Of a DNA stretch of 64,000 bases, positions 47,701-59,369 are shown in pieces (the first letter of the stretch is position 1; every line of letters starts with the position of its first letter). The stretch comes from Parietaria judaica (lineage: Eukaryota > Streptophyta > Magnoliopsida > Rosales > Urticaceae): the NCBI GenBank assembly GCA_954871525.1, contig OX940866.1:14655001-14719000 (forward strand), given 5' to 3'. A program made the position numbers and the translations under genes. The notes under the pieces were generated by a model. That model had not been told where the DNA came from. It did not search any database and worked only from the letters and a program-made list of their open reading frames with translations.

Positions 47701-48014
47701 ATAATGAACAGAATCTCCTCCATCGGCTCGACCACATCGACGAGAAGCGCGAGCGAGCGAGCGCGCACATTGCCAACTATCAGAACACGATCGCACGTTT
47801 TTACAACAAGAAAGTGCGCTCAAGAAGGTTCAGAGTCGGAGAAATGGTCCTCCGACGAGTCTTCCAGAACACCGCCGAGGCAAATGCTGGAAACCTAGGG
47901 CAGACCTGGGAAGGCCCTTACATAGTTACCAACGTCGTCAAGCCGGGAGTCTATGAGCTCAAGAATGCAGAGGGAGCAAAAGTAATGGGGAGTTGGAACG
48001 TGAAGCACTTGTAA
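44763..48014 (+). pseudogene. Tat-like pol: RT, two RNase H domains, integrase
   Basis: One frame carries RT (VVVKKKNGKWRVCVDFTNLN, MPFGLKNAGATYQR, VYIDDMVVKS), RNase H (about 45800-46130) and, after a TAA at 46212, a second archaeal-type RNase H (VDGSATAQGSGVGIRI, YRSTNNESEYEALIIGM). Integrase follows: a zinc domain with CEKCQRHAP, then MDINGPMP, DNGSQF and NAEAVNQ as the D, D, E sites, ending at 48014 with no chromodomain. Stops at 45207 (TAA) and 45642 (TGA), plus a second near 45655, interrupt RT. The 588-residue stretch 46248-48014 with the whole integrase is still open. Confidence 0.93.
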
Positions 48015-48286
48015 AAGTTCTACCAGTAGCCTCATTTCGCTGATCCTCTCTTTTTTCATGCTCGCATATCTTATCTTTTCTTCTTACCAGTTGGGGAAGT
48101 CCCGACCCCCCCTTGTTCGGGGCTATTTTTGCATGGCCTCGACTTTTGTTGAACTAATTTGAAGTTTTCTGTTATGCACGACCCCTTTTTTCTTTATCCC
48201 AGATTCATGGAGGAGGTAATTTATATATGTCTACGTATGCACTGGTGAGAATGCCGAGCAGATTATAATATATAATAATATATATA

Positions 48287-48435
48287 CGGCTAAGGGTGCC
48301 GAGCAAGCCCGGTCCGGCAAAACATGTCGAGATCCATATACGGCTAAGGGTGCCGAGCAAGCCCGGTCCGACAAAACATGTCGAGATCCATAATATACGG
48401 CTAAGGGTGCCGAGCAAGCCCAGTTCGGCTAGAGA
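48287..48435 (+). repeat. Tandem repeats in the Tat-like 3' untranslated region
   Basis: CGGCTAAGGGTGCCGAGCAA starts at 48287, 48341 and 48398 (units of 54 and 57 bp), with GCCCGGTCCG(G/A)CAAAACATG in the first two. The third copy is partial. The repeats lie between the pol stop and the polypurine tract (near 48681-48693, ATGGGGGACTAAC). Confidence 0.9.
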
Positions 48436-48693
48436 GCCGAGAAAAAATATAAAGAAAAGTATATAGATATAATATAAACAGGCAAGCAAGCCCGAAAGGG
48501 GCGAGCGGAAACAACAAGGAGGGAAGCAAAGGAGGCCTGGCGAGGAAAGGAAGTGGTTTAGCAATATAACCACGCGAGGAGCCAAAGAAACAGTCACCGA
48601 CCGGGAACCAACTAATGTCGGTTAGAGCCGATCTTCGAAACAATTACGCTTTATTTTACCAAGTGTATACACTTTATAAAATGGGGGACTAAC

Positions 48694-49469
48694 TGTTAAG
48701 GTCGGATTTGGTCAAATCCATCCTCAACACAACTCGTGTCGTTTTGTCCATAAACGACATAAGGGGTGGCGAGGAAGTTCATCACCCGAGGGGGATTATC
48801 CCTGAGGAGGAACATCCCCGAGGAAGAATACCCCCGAAGAGGCTCATCCGCGAGGAGACGCAGCCACGTGAAAGCAAGCTGCGATGAAGCGTCCCATCGC
48901 ACTCGACGAGGAATTTCGTCATGATGATTGTGCAGGGCCGAATGACCATTGACGAGATGTGCATTTAATGAAGCCGACCTACTCACTAGATGAGAACACC
49001 AGCGACGAGGCTTGCAGAGCCGAATGACGGCTGACGGGATGCGCATTTAATGAGGCGCACCCACCTATAACGGCAGCCTGTTCGGAAGTGACGTAAAGCA
49101 GGGATTAACCATGCTGCCCTCAAATCACGCCAGAAAGGGAATGATTAAAGAGAAAAAGGGCGGGAAAGATGCGAGGGAAAAGCATTGTAAACTCTATAAA
49201 AGGCAAGATAAGCCTCATTTGTAAAGGTTGGAAAAAATAGAGAAAAAAGGCCCGGAAAGAGAGAAAAAAATCTTGTAATAGAAAAGGCTAAGGAAATAGA
49301 AAAAACTGATGCTCATGATCCTTCATCTGTCCAGCTATTCAACGGAAGAAAATCGAGCTCATTTCGAAAAATATAATAAAATAGAGATATTCATCAATTG
49401 TGGTAGTTTATTTGTTATTTGGTGATTATCTTTGTGACTGGAAAAGGGCGGTGAAAATCGCCCTCTACA
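48694..49469 (+). repeat. 3' LTR of the Tat-like element
   Basis: A 776-bp direct repeat of 41256-42030, ending CTCTACA. It keeps the TATA box ACTCTATAAAAGGC. Confidence 0.92.
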
Positions 49470-49474
49470 GCGGC

Positions 49475-49534
49475 CATTTGATCAAAATCGAACGGGGGAC
49501 GCGTATCAGGGGTATTTCGGGAATTTCGGACCAT
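49475..49534 (-). pseudogene. N-terminal piece of chromovirus gag, cut off by the nested element
   Basis: ATG at 49534 (minus) opens MVRNSRNTPDTRPPFDFDQM and runs to the Tat-like insertion. The reading resumes beyond the insertion at about 41250, with an extra base in TATTATAAAG causing a frameshift. This fixes the gag start and the insertion point. Confidence 0.75.
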
Positions 49535-49660
49535 GTTGATCAATTGTAAAAGGATTTAAAATGTCAGGAGTAAGGATGGTGGTACAAAATAAAACACGAC
49601 CAAAACACTTAAAAAACATAAATAAATTTTATGGTGTTGTACCCTAGGTGTCGTAACCTA

Positions 49661-49674
49661 GGCTCTTATACCAA
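49661..49674 (-). other. Primer-binding site of the chromovirus
   Basis: The minus strand reads TTGGTATAAGAGCC two bases from the LTR end at 49677. It is one substitution from the initiator tRNA-Met complement TGGTATCAGAGC in the overlapping part. Confidence 0.7.
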
Positions 49675-49676
49675 AT

Positions 49677-51770
49677 TGTAACGCCCCTAAATGGGGGTTA
49701 GTATAATAAGACAAAAACAAAGACTTTTCAAACTCTGACCGATCAATGAGACATCACTTTATAAACGATAAACTTTGACTTTTCAACATCCATGTCATCA
49801 AACATGTAGTTTCTGCCCATGGGACGTAAAACGACAAACGAACACAAACGACCACAGTTTATACAACACCATAAAAACGACAAATACAAAGTACCACCAT
49901 CACAAATACCCTTAATTTAATCCATTACATGTCCGAAATAAAAGATCAACTCAAAATAAGAAATTCACCACGACGAACGCTAAAGGTTTGGGTAAGCAAA
50001 ACAACATGTAGACCCCGTGAATCAAACTACTCCTCGTCCGGAGTCTGATACTGAACACCACCTGAAGCTGAAAAGAAAGATGTATATGAAAGGGGTGAGA
50101 ACAACATGCTCAGTAAGGAATCTATTACCAATTCTCTTTACCTAACCTTTATTAATCAAATTTCATTTAAATAAATTAAACGTCATCATAAAATCATTTT
50201 ATCATCATTTTAACCATTTTCAACAATGAAATAAATAACTAAACAATATCCACAAAAGTCAAATCATTTCGGTGGTCCATGCCGAGTCAGCTCGCGCCTT
50301 TAGTCCACTATATCCCATCGAGTCCTCAAGGCACGAGCACAGGTGGACTAGAAGTCCCTAACCATAACTCGCCCTCGACTCGGGATCCTAATCACCACCA
50401 AAGACGGCCAGTTCGCCATGGGTCGAAATGTTGACTTTTGAGTCACCAATCATATCCACATCCATAATCATATCCGGCCTACTGCACAGTACCCAGCTAC
50501 TTATCCGCCCAAAGTGGGCACCATATCATAATAATCATCATCCGCCCAAAGCAGGTACCATATCATCACACGTCATACCGACGTAATCATAAACATAAAT
50601 ATAATAACGAGCATCAGTCCGATGCAACTATACCTGGTATCCATCCTCGCTATCAAGCGACGACAATCACGATATTAACTTTTATCTTTTAATTAAAGAA
50701 AAACATTTTATTAATTCCAATTTTTAACCTATCCGGTTCAATCTTCATTAAATCGTTGGTTTCTACATTCATTTTAAATAGCGAGAAAAGGTAATAGCCC
50801 CTACCTCAAGTCGTGGAAACTTTGATCGATCGACTAACTAGTCAAATATGTGAGTTCGTCGTGGCCCTAAGATCGATGATGAGAGACTTCGGGATCGGTT
50901 GAACTATTCAAAATGGGTGGTTCGGGCAGCACGGTCTTTGAGGCAACCACGGGACGACTATCCGCGCCAACAATAACACCGATACCATCCATAAGTCAAA
51001 TATTACTAAGATTGGAATTAAAATTGTCAATAAAAAACCCGATACGTTGAAATTTAACCTGGGCCGAATTCCCGTCGGGTACACCAAACGAGGCAGCAAA
51101 ATGGGCATCAATTCGACGATTTAATACTTCTATCTTAATTCAACTGTTCTAAAAGCAATGGCTAAGTCAATTTCATCAATCAAGGCCCAGAACATACCTA
51201 ATTTGATAATCTAGAATCAGGAACTAGGGCAAGGAAGTTTGAGCTTACCGGGCGTCCGATGACAATTCTGATCGAGGGCTTTTGATCTCCTCGACGAGGG
51301 CTTCAAAACCCCTCAATAAATTTCTAGATCGAAAAATGACGACGGCAGCCGACGGCGGCCAATGACGACGATCGACGGCGGCGATGGCGAGGTGATACCA
51401 CCAATACACCCTAGTAGGTTTTGTGAACATGATTCGGGGGTTAGATTTCTCAAAATCAAACCGAAATTAATAGATCTAGAGTTTTAAACCCGCACCTTAC
51501 GGCGAACACTCCGGTCAAACGCCACCACCTCCGGCCGACTTCCGCCTAGCAGTATGTTCGCCTTCTTGAGAGCTTTCCAACGGTACCAAGATCTTGTCGA
51601 TCGGAGCTCCGGTGACCGAGTTATAAGGCTTTGAAAATTTGTGGGAGAAAAAGTAAGAGAGAGAGAGATTGGGTACGGGAAGAAAGAGAAAAAGAGGGGG
51701 GGCTGGGGGGGTTCGATCCTTTTATTTTTATTTTTTATACTATATATATATATATATTAAGGGCTTTATA
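49677..51770 (-). repeat. 5' LTR of the chromovirus
   Basis: A 2094-bp LTR, a direct repeat of 35465-37386, with extra sequence at 51520-51735. As the 5' LTR on the minus strand it would hold the active promoter. Confidence 0.88.
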
Positions 51771-51775
51771 TGACA

Positions 51776-52844
51776 TTCCTTATGTGTCGCCGTCGTTTTT
51801 CCAAATGTCGCGGGCATGTAGCTGGAATGCCATTTTCTCAATTTTTCCATGGAAATCCGATCGTGTATATCCAATTTTTTCCATTTGCTGCGGAAAAGTT
51901 GATGAAAATCCAATCATGCTAAGCTAAATTTTTTAGATTTCCGATTTAAGGTGCTTTTGAAATTTTGGTTCGGATTTTTTTGTTAAAACTATGTTTTAGG
52001 GTTAATTATAGGGGATAATTCTTGTGTATTAGTGTTAATACAATTGTTATCTTCTAGATCTCGCGAATCAAGTCCTTGTAGTGTCAATCTTCCAAATAAT
52101 TGTTGTCCAAATAATTGTTGATTACCTAAAATTTTATTGTTAAATTGTTGATTAATTAGTTACTATGTTAATTAATTATTCATTAGTTACTTACTTACTT
52201 ATTTAGTTTCGTGTTTAACCTTGATTATTTACTTATCCACTTAGTTGAATTGTTGAATGATTAGTTACTAAGTTAGTTAATTATTATTGTAACAACTGTA
52301 ATTTTGAACTTATATAAAAATCTTGCTTAAATAGTAAAATATATTTTTCTAGAATCTCCGTCGAAAACCCATCGGCATGCGGTATGCCCATGAAATTTAT
52401 GCGGTATTTTCGGCATGCCCTTTTTTTGGATTTGCCCGTCGAAATTTATGTGATATCCGTAAAAAATACGAAACGACATCAACAAACGGCATATATATAT
52501 AATATATATAACGACTCAGTTTAATTTAAATTCAAACTTTAAAAAATTCATTTTCGGAATTTACACAAACAAACTGAGGGGCTAGGCGTGTTCAATCATT
52601 TTTTTTACGGACTTTTAATAAAATTACACTAAGTCGCCAATACAGCAAAATTATTACAAACATGCCCCTCCAAACACCCAAAATCTTTGTAACTTATAAT
52701 TCGTGACACAATCGAATATAATATGGTCTAAAGTGAAAACTTAAATAATTTAAATTTAAAATTGCCTTCGGAAGAGAAAGACTGTTCATTAAGGGTGAAA
52801 TCGGTCCAGGTTGATTTTAAAATTTTCAAACTTGATCGATATTC

Positions 52845-52876
<32 letters not shown>

Positions 52877-55200
52877 GTTAAAGAAACGAGTCAAACGACT
52901 ACCACAAAAGCAAAGAACAAGGTTTATTTGGTAAACAACTTCGGTCCATAAATTTAGTTATTATTTTGTTGTTACATTAATATTTGATAATGATAAAAAA
53001 AATATAGACGGATTACATAACATCAAATATTGATAATTTATTATTTCAAACCAAAATAAACAAATATAAGAAACGCACCAATAACAATCATTAATCATTA
53101 ATAACTTAAAAAGAAAACCAGAATTAATTATTAACAATAATGCCTATATTATTGATTATTTGATGGATTAATTTTAATATTCGATTTTCTGTCCACTATA
53201 AAAATTCTCACCCTATATTCAGTTTTGATTCTACACCAAATATATCCGGTTTTCATTTCATCACAAATTTACTATTTTTATTGAATTTGGTAAATTAAGT
53301 TTCGGTTCATAAAAGTCTTTTTTTTTTTTTTCCAGCTAGAATATATTGTGACCATGTCTACCGATCCCACAACACCGTTTCGGTTCATAAAAGTCGTCGT
53401 TTTTTTTTTCCAGCTATTGAAAAAAGAAGAAGAGATGTTGCTTGTCAGACAACCGTGCAACCACCTCAACCCCTAGCGGAGTTGAGAACGATCCTCTACA
53501 GCCGTGATACTCCGAGAAGCATCTGGCCATTAATCACGCTCTGATCGCACGGTCGTGATTCATCAACCAAGCTTTGGTTCTTGTCTACTTTGTATTCGAC
53601 GAAGAAGAGGTACGAGCCTATAGAACAGATCCTGTTCAAGTAAGGTCGTGACCTCTCAATCACACACAAACCTATTTAAAGTCTTGCAATTCCTTGTACG
53701 TGGTTGATGTGGGACTTGCTTCTTCAACCACACTGTCATCTAGTTCTGGTACTATTATAATATATGGGCTTTTGATTCTGGATTGGGCTTTTATGCATAT
53801 GAACATTGTCTTAATAAATGATCAATTTTGATTAAACAATAAATAAATAGAACGCATGAGCATGAGGCATGCTCGTTTTTTTTTTATACAGAAGAAGAAA
53901 AAATATATATATTATTATTGAAAAAACTAATTTTTTAAATAATATATTACTGAAATTTATACAGTATTTAAAGTCATATGCGATCACATGTAAAACAATT
54001 GAGAAACGCTCACTTTATATTTATTTTTCAAGTTATCACACATGCATGCATAATATTGTACGAAACAGGATGCTAAATGTTGTTTGAGAGATTAGTGATA
54101 TTTATTTATTAATAAACCTTCCTAAAATTTTAGATAATAATTAGTCGAAAATCTACGATTTAAATTAATAAAAAAAATATATCCGTTCATGCATGCAAAA
54201 TTAATGCATAGTGCTGATTGTAAATATAATAGAGTAATCTAGTATGGTTAATTAGGGTTACTTTTCGCTTGATTCATTTCAGATGATCGTCTCCACTGCA
54301 TTTAGGGGATAATTAAGGGGAGTAATTACAGATTAGCAACAGTAATATTGAAGAAGGAAATTACCTTGTAAGGAAGTAATATATTACAGTAGTTTTATTC
54401 ATTCCTTAAGTCATATTATTATTATTATTATTATTGATTTACTATTAATTTGTCATTATTATTATTGATTTACTATTATTACAGTAGTCATGACTGTTTT
54501 TTGTTTTTAAAAAAAAAGATTTATAGATAGTTTTTCTAAGAAAATGGACTTCTCCGTGTGAATTGTGATGTATAATAATAATAATAATAAGGGTTAGTTC
54601 CGGTAAAAAAATCCAATAGTTTTAAAAAATGGATCATTAGGTTTAATTTTTTTTTTTTGCTCAAACAAAGTTTCAATTCTTTGGTTTTGAATCCCTCTTG
54701 GTACTTCCATCAAAAAATTTGTACTCACCATTACTCATGTACATCAAAATTTTGGTTTTGTATTTCAATTTTTTTTTTTTACCCGGACAAAGTTCCAATT
54801 ATATGCTTTCGTCTCCCCATTTCACTTCTATGAAAATTCTGAACCATGGATTATGCCGTTTTTCGGAGCGTGAAAAAGCAATTGTGCTCCCGTTTAATTA
54901 CATATCCTACTATTGTCTTTGATCGTCCAACTTTTTGATGACTATTTTTCCCGAAAATGAGGACAAAATTTTGTAACCGGCAGCCAAAAAAAAAAATAGA
55001 ACTTACTGATCCATTTTATAAAAATACTAAAACTTTTGTGGGATTAACCGTGTGAATAATAATTTTTTTTATTTTTATTTTTCGTTAAGATTGGTATTTC
55101 AAGAAAAAAAAAAAAAAAAAACTCTTTCCTTGATTTTCAGTGCTACGAGAGAGAAGCTTGAATAGCTCGAGCTCTGGGGTTTGTACTCTTGATGAATTGG
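51776..55200. other. Spacer between the chromovirus and TGD2
   Basis: No gene was recognised. The stretch has an (AT)n tract near 52844-52871 and (ATT)n repeats at about 54415-54470. It also has poly-A/T runs and a GC-richer segment at 53440-53700 without a supported reading frame. Confidence 0.6.
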
Positions 55201-55384
55201 ATCCATCAGAAGCTTATGGTGATTAGGGCTTGTCAACGAGATTGATCGTCGTCTTCATCACTGGATTATCAATTTCGTGGATTCATTCTGCGGAATACTT
55301 AGGGTTAGTTAGCGATACTCAGCTGCTCAAAGTCTCTGAGACTGAGCACTGTTTGGCGATTTGGGTTTCTCTTTTACGCTTGGG

Positions 55385-57582
55385 ATGGTTGGGAATTCAA
55401 TGGCTCAGGTCTCGACACACCCCTCGGTGTTGTTCTCGCATCCCCGGAGCACCTTCCCATATAATACTTCAAGGGTATTGCCTTACCTTCGGGGTCGACC
55501 GTCGCGGAGAATGGCTGCGATAACCGCTTCTTTGGTGTCGTCCCATTCCGAACCACCCTCTTCGGAGAAGGAGGAGAAGAAGAACCCGCTCGCCGTCGTT
55601 CTGGATATCCCCAGGACTCTATGGCGCCGGACGGTGCGGCCGATGAGTGATTACGGGTTCGGCCACCGAAGCATTTGGGAGGGCGGGGTCGGGCTGTTTC
55701 TTGTGTCCGGTGCGGTCATTCTCGCCCTCAGCCTGGCCTGGCTCAGGGGGTTTCAGCTTCGGTCCAGGTTCCGGAAGTACTCGGCGGTGTTTGAGTTCAC
55801 TCAGGCCAGCGGCATTGCCACCGGAACTCCGGTCAGAATCCGGGGAGTCACCGTCGGGAATGTTGTGCGCGTGAATCCCTCCTTGAAATGCATCGAAGCC
55901 GTGGTTGAGGTGTGCTTCCACAACCATAGAATTTATCTTTTTTGTAAAATGAATTTGTCACGATTATGCATTTTCATTATTTAGTTATGTTATAGGGTGT
56001 TATACTTATTCAATTACGTTATAGTAATTGTGGTCTCGGGCCCGACTGATTAGGCAGTAATGAGCGAGAGAGACGTTCGAGAAGTATTCAGTTAAATTAC
56101 TATAGTTTATAGAGTTTAGGATAGACATCTTAGTTCAATAGAGTTTTCTCGGCTCTTGTTTCGTGACAAGACCTACGACTTGGGACCGTTACAGAATCGC
56201 ATTTTTATATCGTTTCGTTAAATGTGTTTGACTTTCTTTGTAGGTCGAAGATGATAAAATAGTCATACCTCGGAATTCTCTGATCGAGGTCAACCAGTCG
56301 GGTCTTCTCATGGAGACTATAATTGACGTTACGCCACGGGACCCAATCCCAGATCCTTCTGTTGGACCTCTCGACCCGGAATGTGAGAAAGAAGGTCTGA
56401 TTGTGTGTGATAGGCAAAAGGTGAAGGGACTTCAGGGTGTTAGTTTGGATGCGCTGGTGGGGATATTCACGCGCCTTGGACGGGACGTGGAGGAGATCGG
56501 CATCGCCAACACCTACTCGCTGGCCGAGCGAGTTTCTTCGGTCATTGAAGAAGCGAAGCCGCTGCTTGTAAAGGTGTGATATGCGTTCCATACTGATGTC
56601 ATTATACTTATTGCATTCACATGCAGATTCACACTGCCTTCTATTTGTTCCCTTTGAATTGAAATTTGGTTTTAAATTTTAATTCTTTAAGAATCGTTGC
56701 TTTCTGTCAACATCTACACAAAATGGCTGAGGCATTTTCTGTTTTCTTTTCTGAAGATTCTTTACCGAAAAAAATAGTAGGTTCCGTACTATGTCTGTTG
56801 GTGTGTATGTATGTTTGACTTTGCATGTGTGTGTGTGAGATAGAGAGCGGGTGAGAGGGGAATTAGAATTAGTTATCAAATTGATGGATTTATATCCATT
56901 ATCAATACAATGACAGAAAATTCCCTGGACATACAGTGCCATTGGAGAATTTTTCGATATAGCTATAATTGTAAGTACTCATGTACATATATTTCATTTG
57001 GCTTTGATGTAGTGATGTCTCAGATCCAAGACATGGCTGAAGATATCCAACCTATGATAGCCGAGGTCCGCGATAGTGGCCTTCTTAAAGAAGTTGAAGG
57101 TTTGACCAAAAGCCTTACTCAGGCGTCCGAGGATTTGAGGTAAACTTTCCTAATCTATGCTATTTATGTTCTACTTTGAAATATGTTTGAAGCTTTTGGT
57201 GTTTCTCTTGGTGGTGTATTAAAGCTAATATTTAGAATAACTCCCACGACTGTCCTTTAACGTTTTGGATGTATGCATTTTGCCAACGTTCGGAGTCTTG
57301 TCCTGTGCAGAAGAGTGCACTCATCGATCATGACCCCCGAGAATACCGAACTGATTCAGAAGTCAGTATACACCTTGATTTTCACCTTGAAGAACATTGA
57401 GGTTATATCCCCTTGCAAATTTGTACATTTGGTGTGTTCGATCATATTACATGGTTCTGTGTTTCATTTTCTGTCCTTTGAATTTGCAGAATATAAGCTC
57501 TGATATTCTTGGATTCACCGGCGACGAGGCCACAAGAAAAAACTTGAAATTACTCATTAAGTCGCTCAGCAGGTTATTATGA
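55385..57582 (+). CDS. TGD2: TGD2, chloroplast lipid-import MCE protein (five exons)
   Basis: Coding exons are 55385-55909, 56244-56573, 57024-57139, 57311-57401 and 57490-57582, all with GT-AG introns. They give 384 residues, close to Arabidopsis TGD2. The start is the ATG at 55385 (MVGNSMAQ). A Ser/Arg-rich chloroplast transit peptide comes first, then a membrane segment (about 101-120, GLFLVSGAVILALSLAWL), then the MCE domain (about 133-215, ASGIATGTPVRIRGVTVGNV) and a helical C-terminus ending ATRKNLKLLIKSLSRLL. TGD2 binds phosphatidic acid and, with TGD1 and TGD3, forms the inner-envelope ABC complex that imports ER-derived lipid into plastids. All exons are in frame with no damage seen. 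It is related to bacterial MlaD but is an ordinary plant nuclear gene. Confidence 0.97.
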
Positions 57583-58645
57583 AGAAGCTAAGTACGGTAT
57601 AGATCTAATCGTCGTAGCTGAAGTATCAACCTGGTGTAGTTCATAGTCGAAATTATGTGCAGCGGAAAATTCGCAAGGAGAGATGAGTATTTTCCTTTTG
57701 GTTTCACTTATATGGAAAAGCTTTGAATTATTTTGATTTATATCGTTCAGGTTTTTTGATGCTTTCTAGCAATTCTAATCAACATGGTCTCGTTTTCTTT
57801 CTTCTTTAGAAAATTGTTTTTGTACCTGCGTAGATTCCGTTTCTGAAACTCTTAGGTGTTCTTAAAGGATCTGGTTGATATAAGGATTGCAATTTGCATT
57901 GCCAATCTGAATATAGAGCTATCACTATTGGTATGTCCGTTTCTCATGTCGTTCTTATTAGAAAGCGAGCATGTCATGAGTTTAACCTAGATGAGCTCTT
58001 GTACCAACAACACTGGTATGATAGTATTATATATATATATAATTTTTTCCTGTAGATGCGGAATACAGATATGCAATATGGTTAACGGTATTCGGTTTTA
58101 TGAAAAAGATCACACAGTTTTTTATACATTTATATCATAAGTGTGAGAATCTATCACGTATTTCGGCTCTTGGCCTTGATCTTTGTTGACGAGTTTTCTC
58201 GTCAACTTAGATTAGAGAGATATTAGGAGTTTGTTAGTGGTTAGTTAACAAATAAACAGTGGAGAAATGAAATCTACGGGTTTGCCCTAGGTATGAAAAA
58301 TGGTGTTCTCTCCGTTAACAAATATAGTATTGCGTTCTATATAGGGTCTTGGCCCGTTGGGGTGTTGATAAGAGGGCCAGGCGAGAGGGTAAGGTTCTCT
58401 GCCTCGCGGGGTTGTTGGTCAGTCACAACCCTGGCCAACATTTGACACAATGGCCGAGAACCAGTTTATGAAGCGAACGAATAATCGTACGGACTTTTGG
58501 AAACGTTGTTGCAAAAAGTAAAGAGTGTGGTTTACTCTTTGGAGAAAAGTGTACAAATTTCCTTGTTCCCGGGAAGAATTATTAAACCATCAAATAAAGA
58601 CTTCTTCCCCTAAACCTATCATCCTGGTATTGTAATATATAATAG
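57583..58645. other. Intergenic region between TGD2 and the P450
   Basis: This holds the 3' UTR of TGD2, an (AT)n tract near 58030, and the convergent P450 3' flank. No further gene was seen. Confidence 0.6.
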
Positions 58646-59322
58646 TTAGAAGGATATGGAAGTGGTGCAGTGACGGACCGGAATCAAGTAGATTTCATCC
58701 TTAGGTCGAACTGATATACCGAAACTCTCGATCACGTCAGCATCACTACGAGTGCCACTCCCATTGGGAAGTTTCCAGTTGAAATAGAACAGCAGATTGG
58801 CGAGAGGAAGCTCTATATTAGGCATGGCAAACGATGCTCCAGGACACATCCTTCTTCTGGCACCAAAGGGAATGAGCTCAAAGTTTGCCCCTTTGATATC
58901 GACTTCGCAATTGATGAATCTCTCGGGATAGAACTTCTCTGGATCGCTCCAATATCTTGGGTCTCTCCCAATCGCGTAAGCGTAGACTATAACTTTAGTC
59001 TTGGCGGGTATGTCGTATCCGTTCATCACGCAACTTTCTTTGGATTCCCTCGGGAGAAGAAGAGGCGCTGGAGGGTGAAGTCGGAGCGTCTCCTTGATGA
59101 TGAAGTTCAAGTAGTTCAATTCATGTAGGCGCTTTTCGTCAATCTTTCCCTCTCCGCCAAACACTCTTCTAACCTCAGCTTGAGCCTTTTCCATCGTTGC
59201 CGGGTTTCTCGACAACTCAAACATTGCCCACTCCAAAGTCGTCGCTGATGAGTCACTCCCACCAATGAATATGTCCTAAAACAAAATGAAAGGTTTAGCA
59301 GGAGTATTAGAAGTTCGTCTCG

Positions 59323-59369
<47 letters not shown>

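Larger units (their letters stand above)
41256..49469 (+). mobile_element. Tat-like Ty3/gypsy retrotransposon nested in the chromovirus
   Basis: LTRs of about 775 bp start TGTTAAGGTCGG. The flanks are GTGGC (41251-41255) and GCGGC (49470-49474), a 5-bp duplication with one transition. The pol order RT, RNase H, a second archaeal-type RNase H, integrase without chromodomain is the signature of the plant Tat clade. The LTRs differ at roughly 15 positions (about 2%). Several stops and frameshifts make it defective. Confidence 0.93.
35465..51770 (-). mobile_element. Chromovirus (Ty3/gypsy, Tekay/Del-like) with nested Tat-like element
   Basis: Two long LTRs start TGTAACGCCCC on the plus strand (35465 and 49677) and end CTTTACA or CTTTATA (37386 and 51770). 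Flanks read CGACA (35460-35464) and TGACA (51771-51775), a 5-bp duplication with one transition. Coding order on the minus strand is gag, protease, RT, RNase H, integrase, chromodomain. A second element (41256-49469) splits gag near its start. Without it the element is about 8.1 kb. It is heavily mutated and lacks the integrase core. Confidence 0.92.

Noticed and set aside
44763..48014. Endogenous pararetrovirus origin of the reverse-transcriptase sequence.
   Set aside because: LTRs, a target-site duplication, a primer-binding site and an integrase place it in Ty3/gypsy.
33815..52083. A second large CACTA element from CACCACAAAA at 33815 to CTTGTAGTG at 52083, enclosing the chromovirus.
   Set aside because: The flanking triplets differ (CAA versus TCA), the inner end sequences do not match, and no CACTA coding or shared subterminal repeat was found.
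55385..57582. Possible bacterial contamination or transfer, because the MCE domain resembles bacterial MlaD.
   Set aside because: The gene has four GT-AG introns, a transit peptide and the exact TGD2 pattern of plants.
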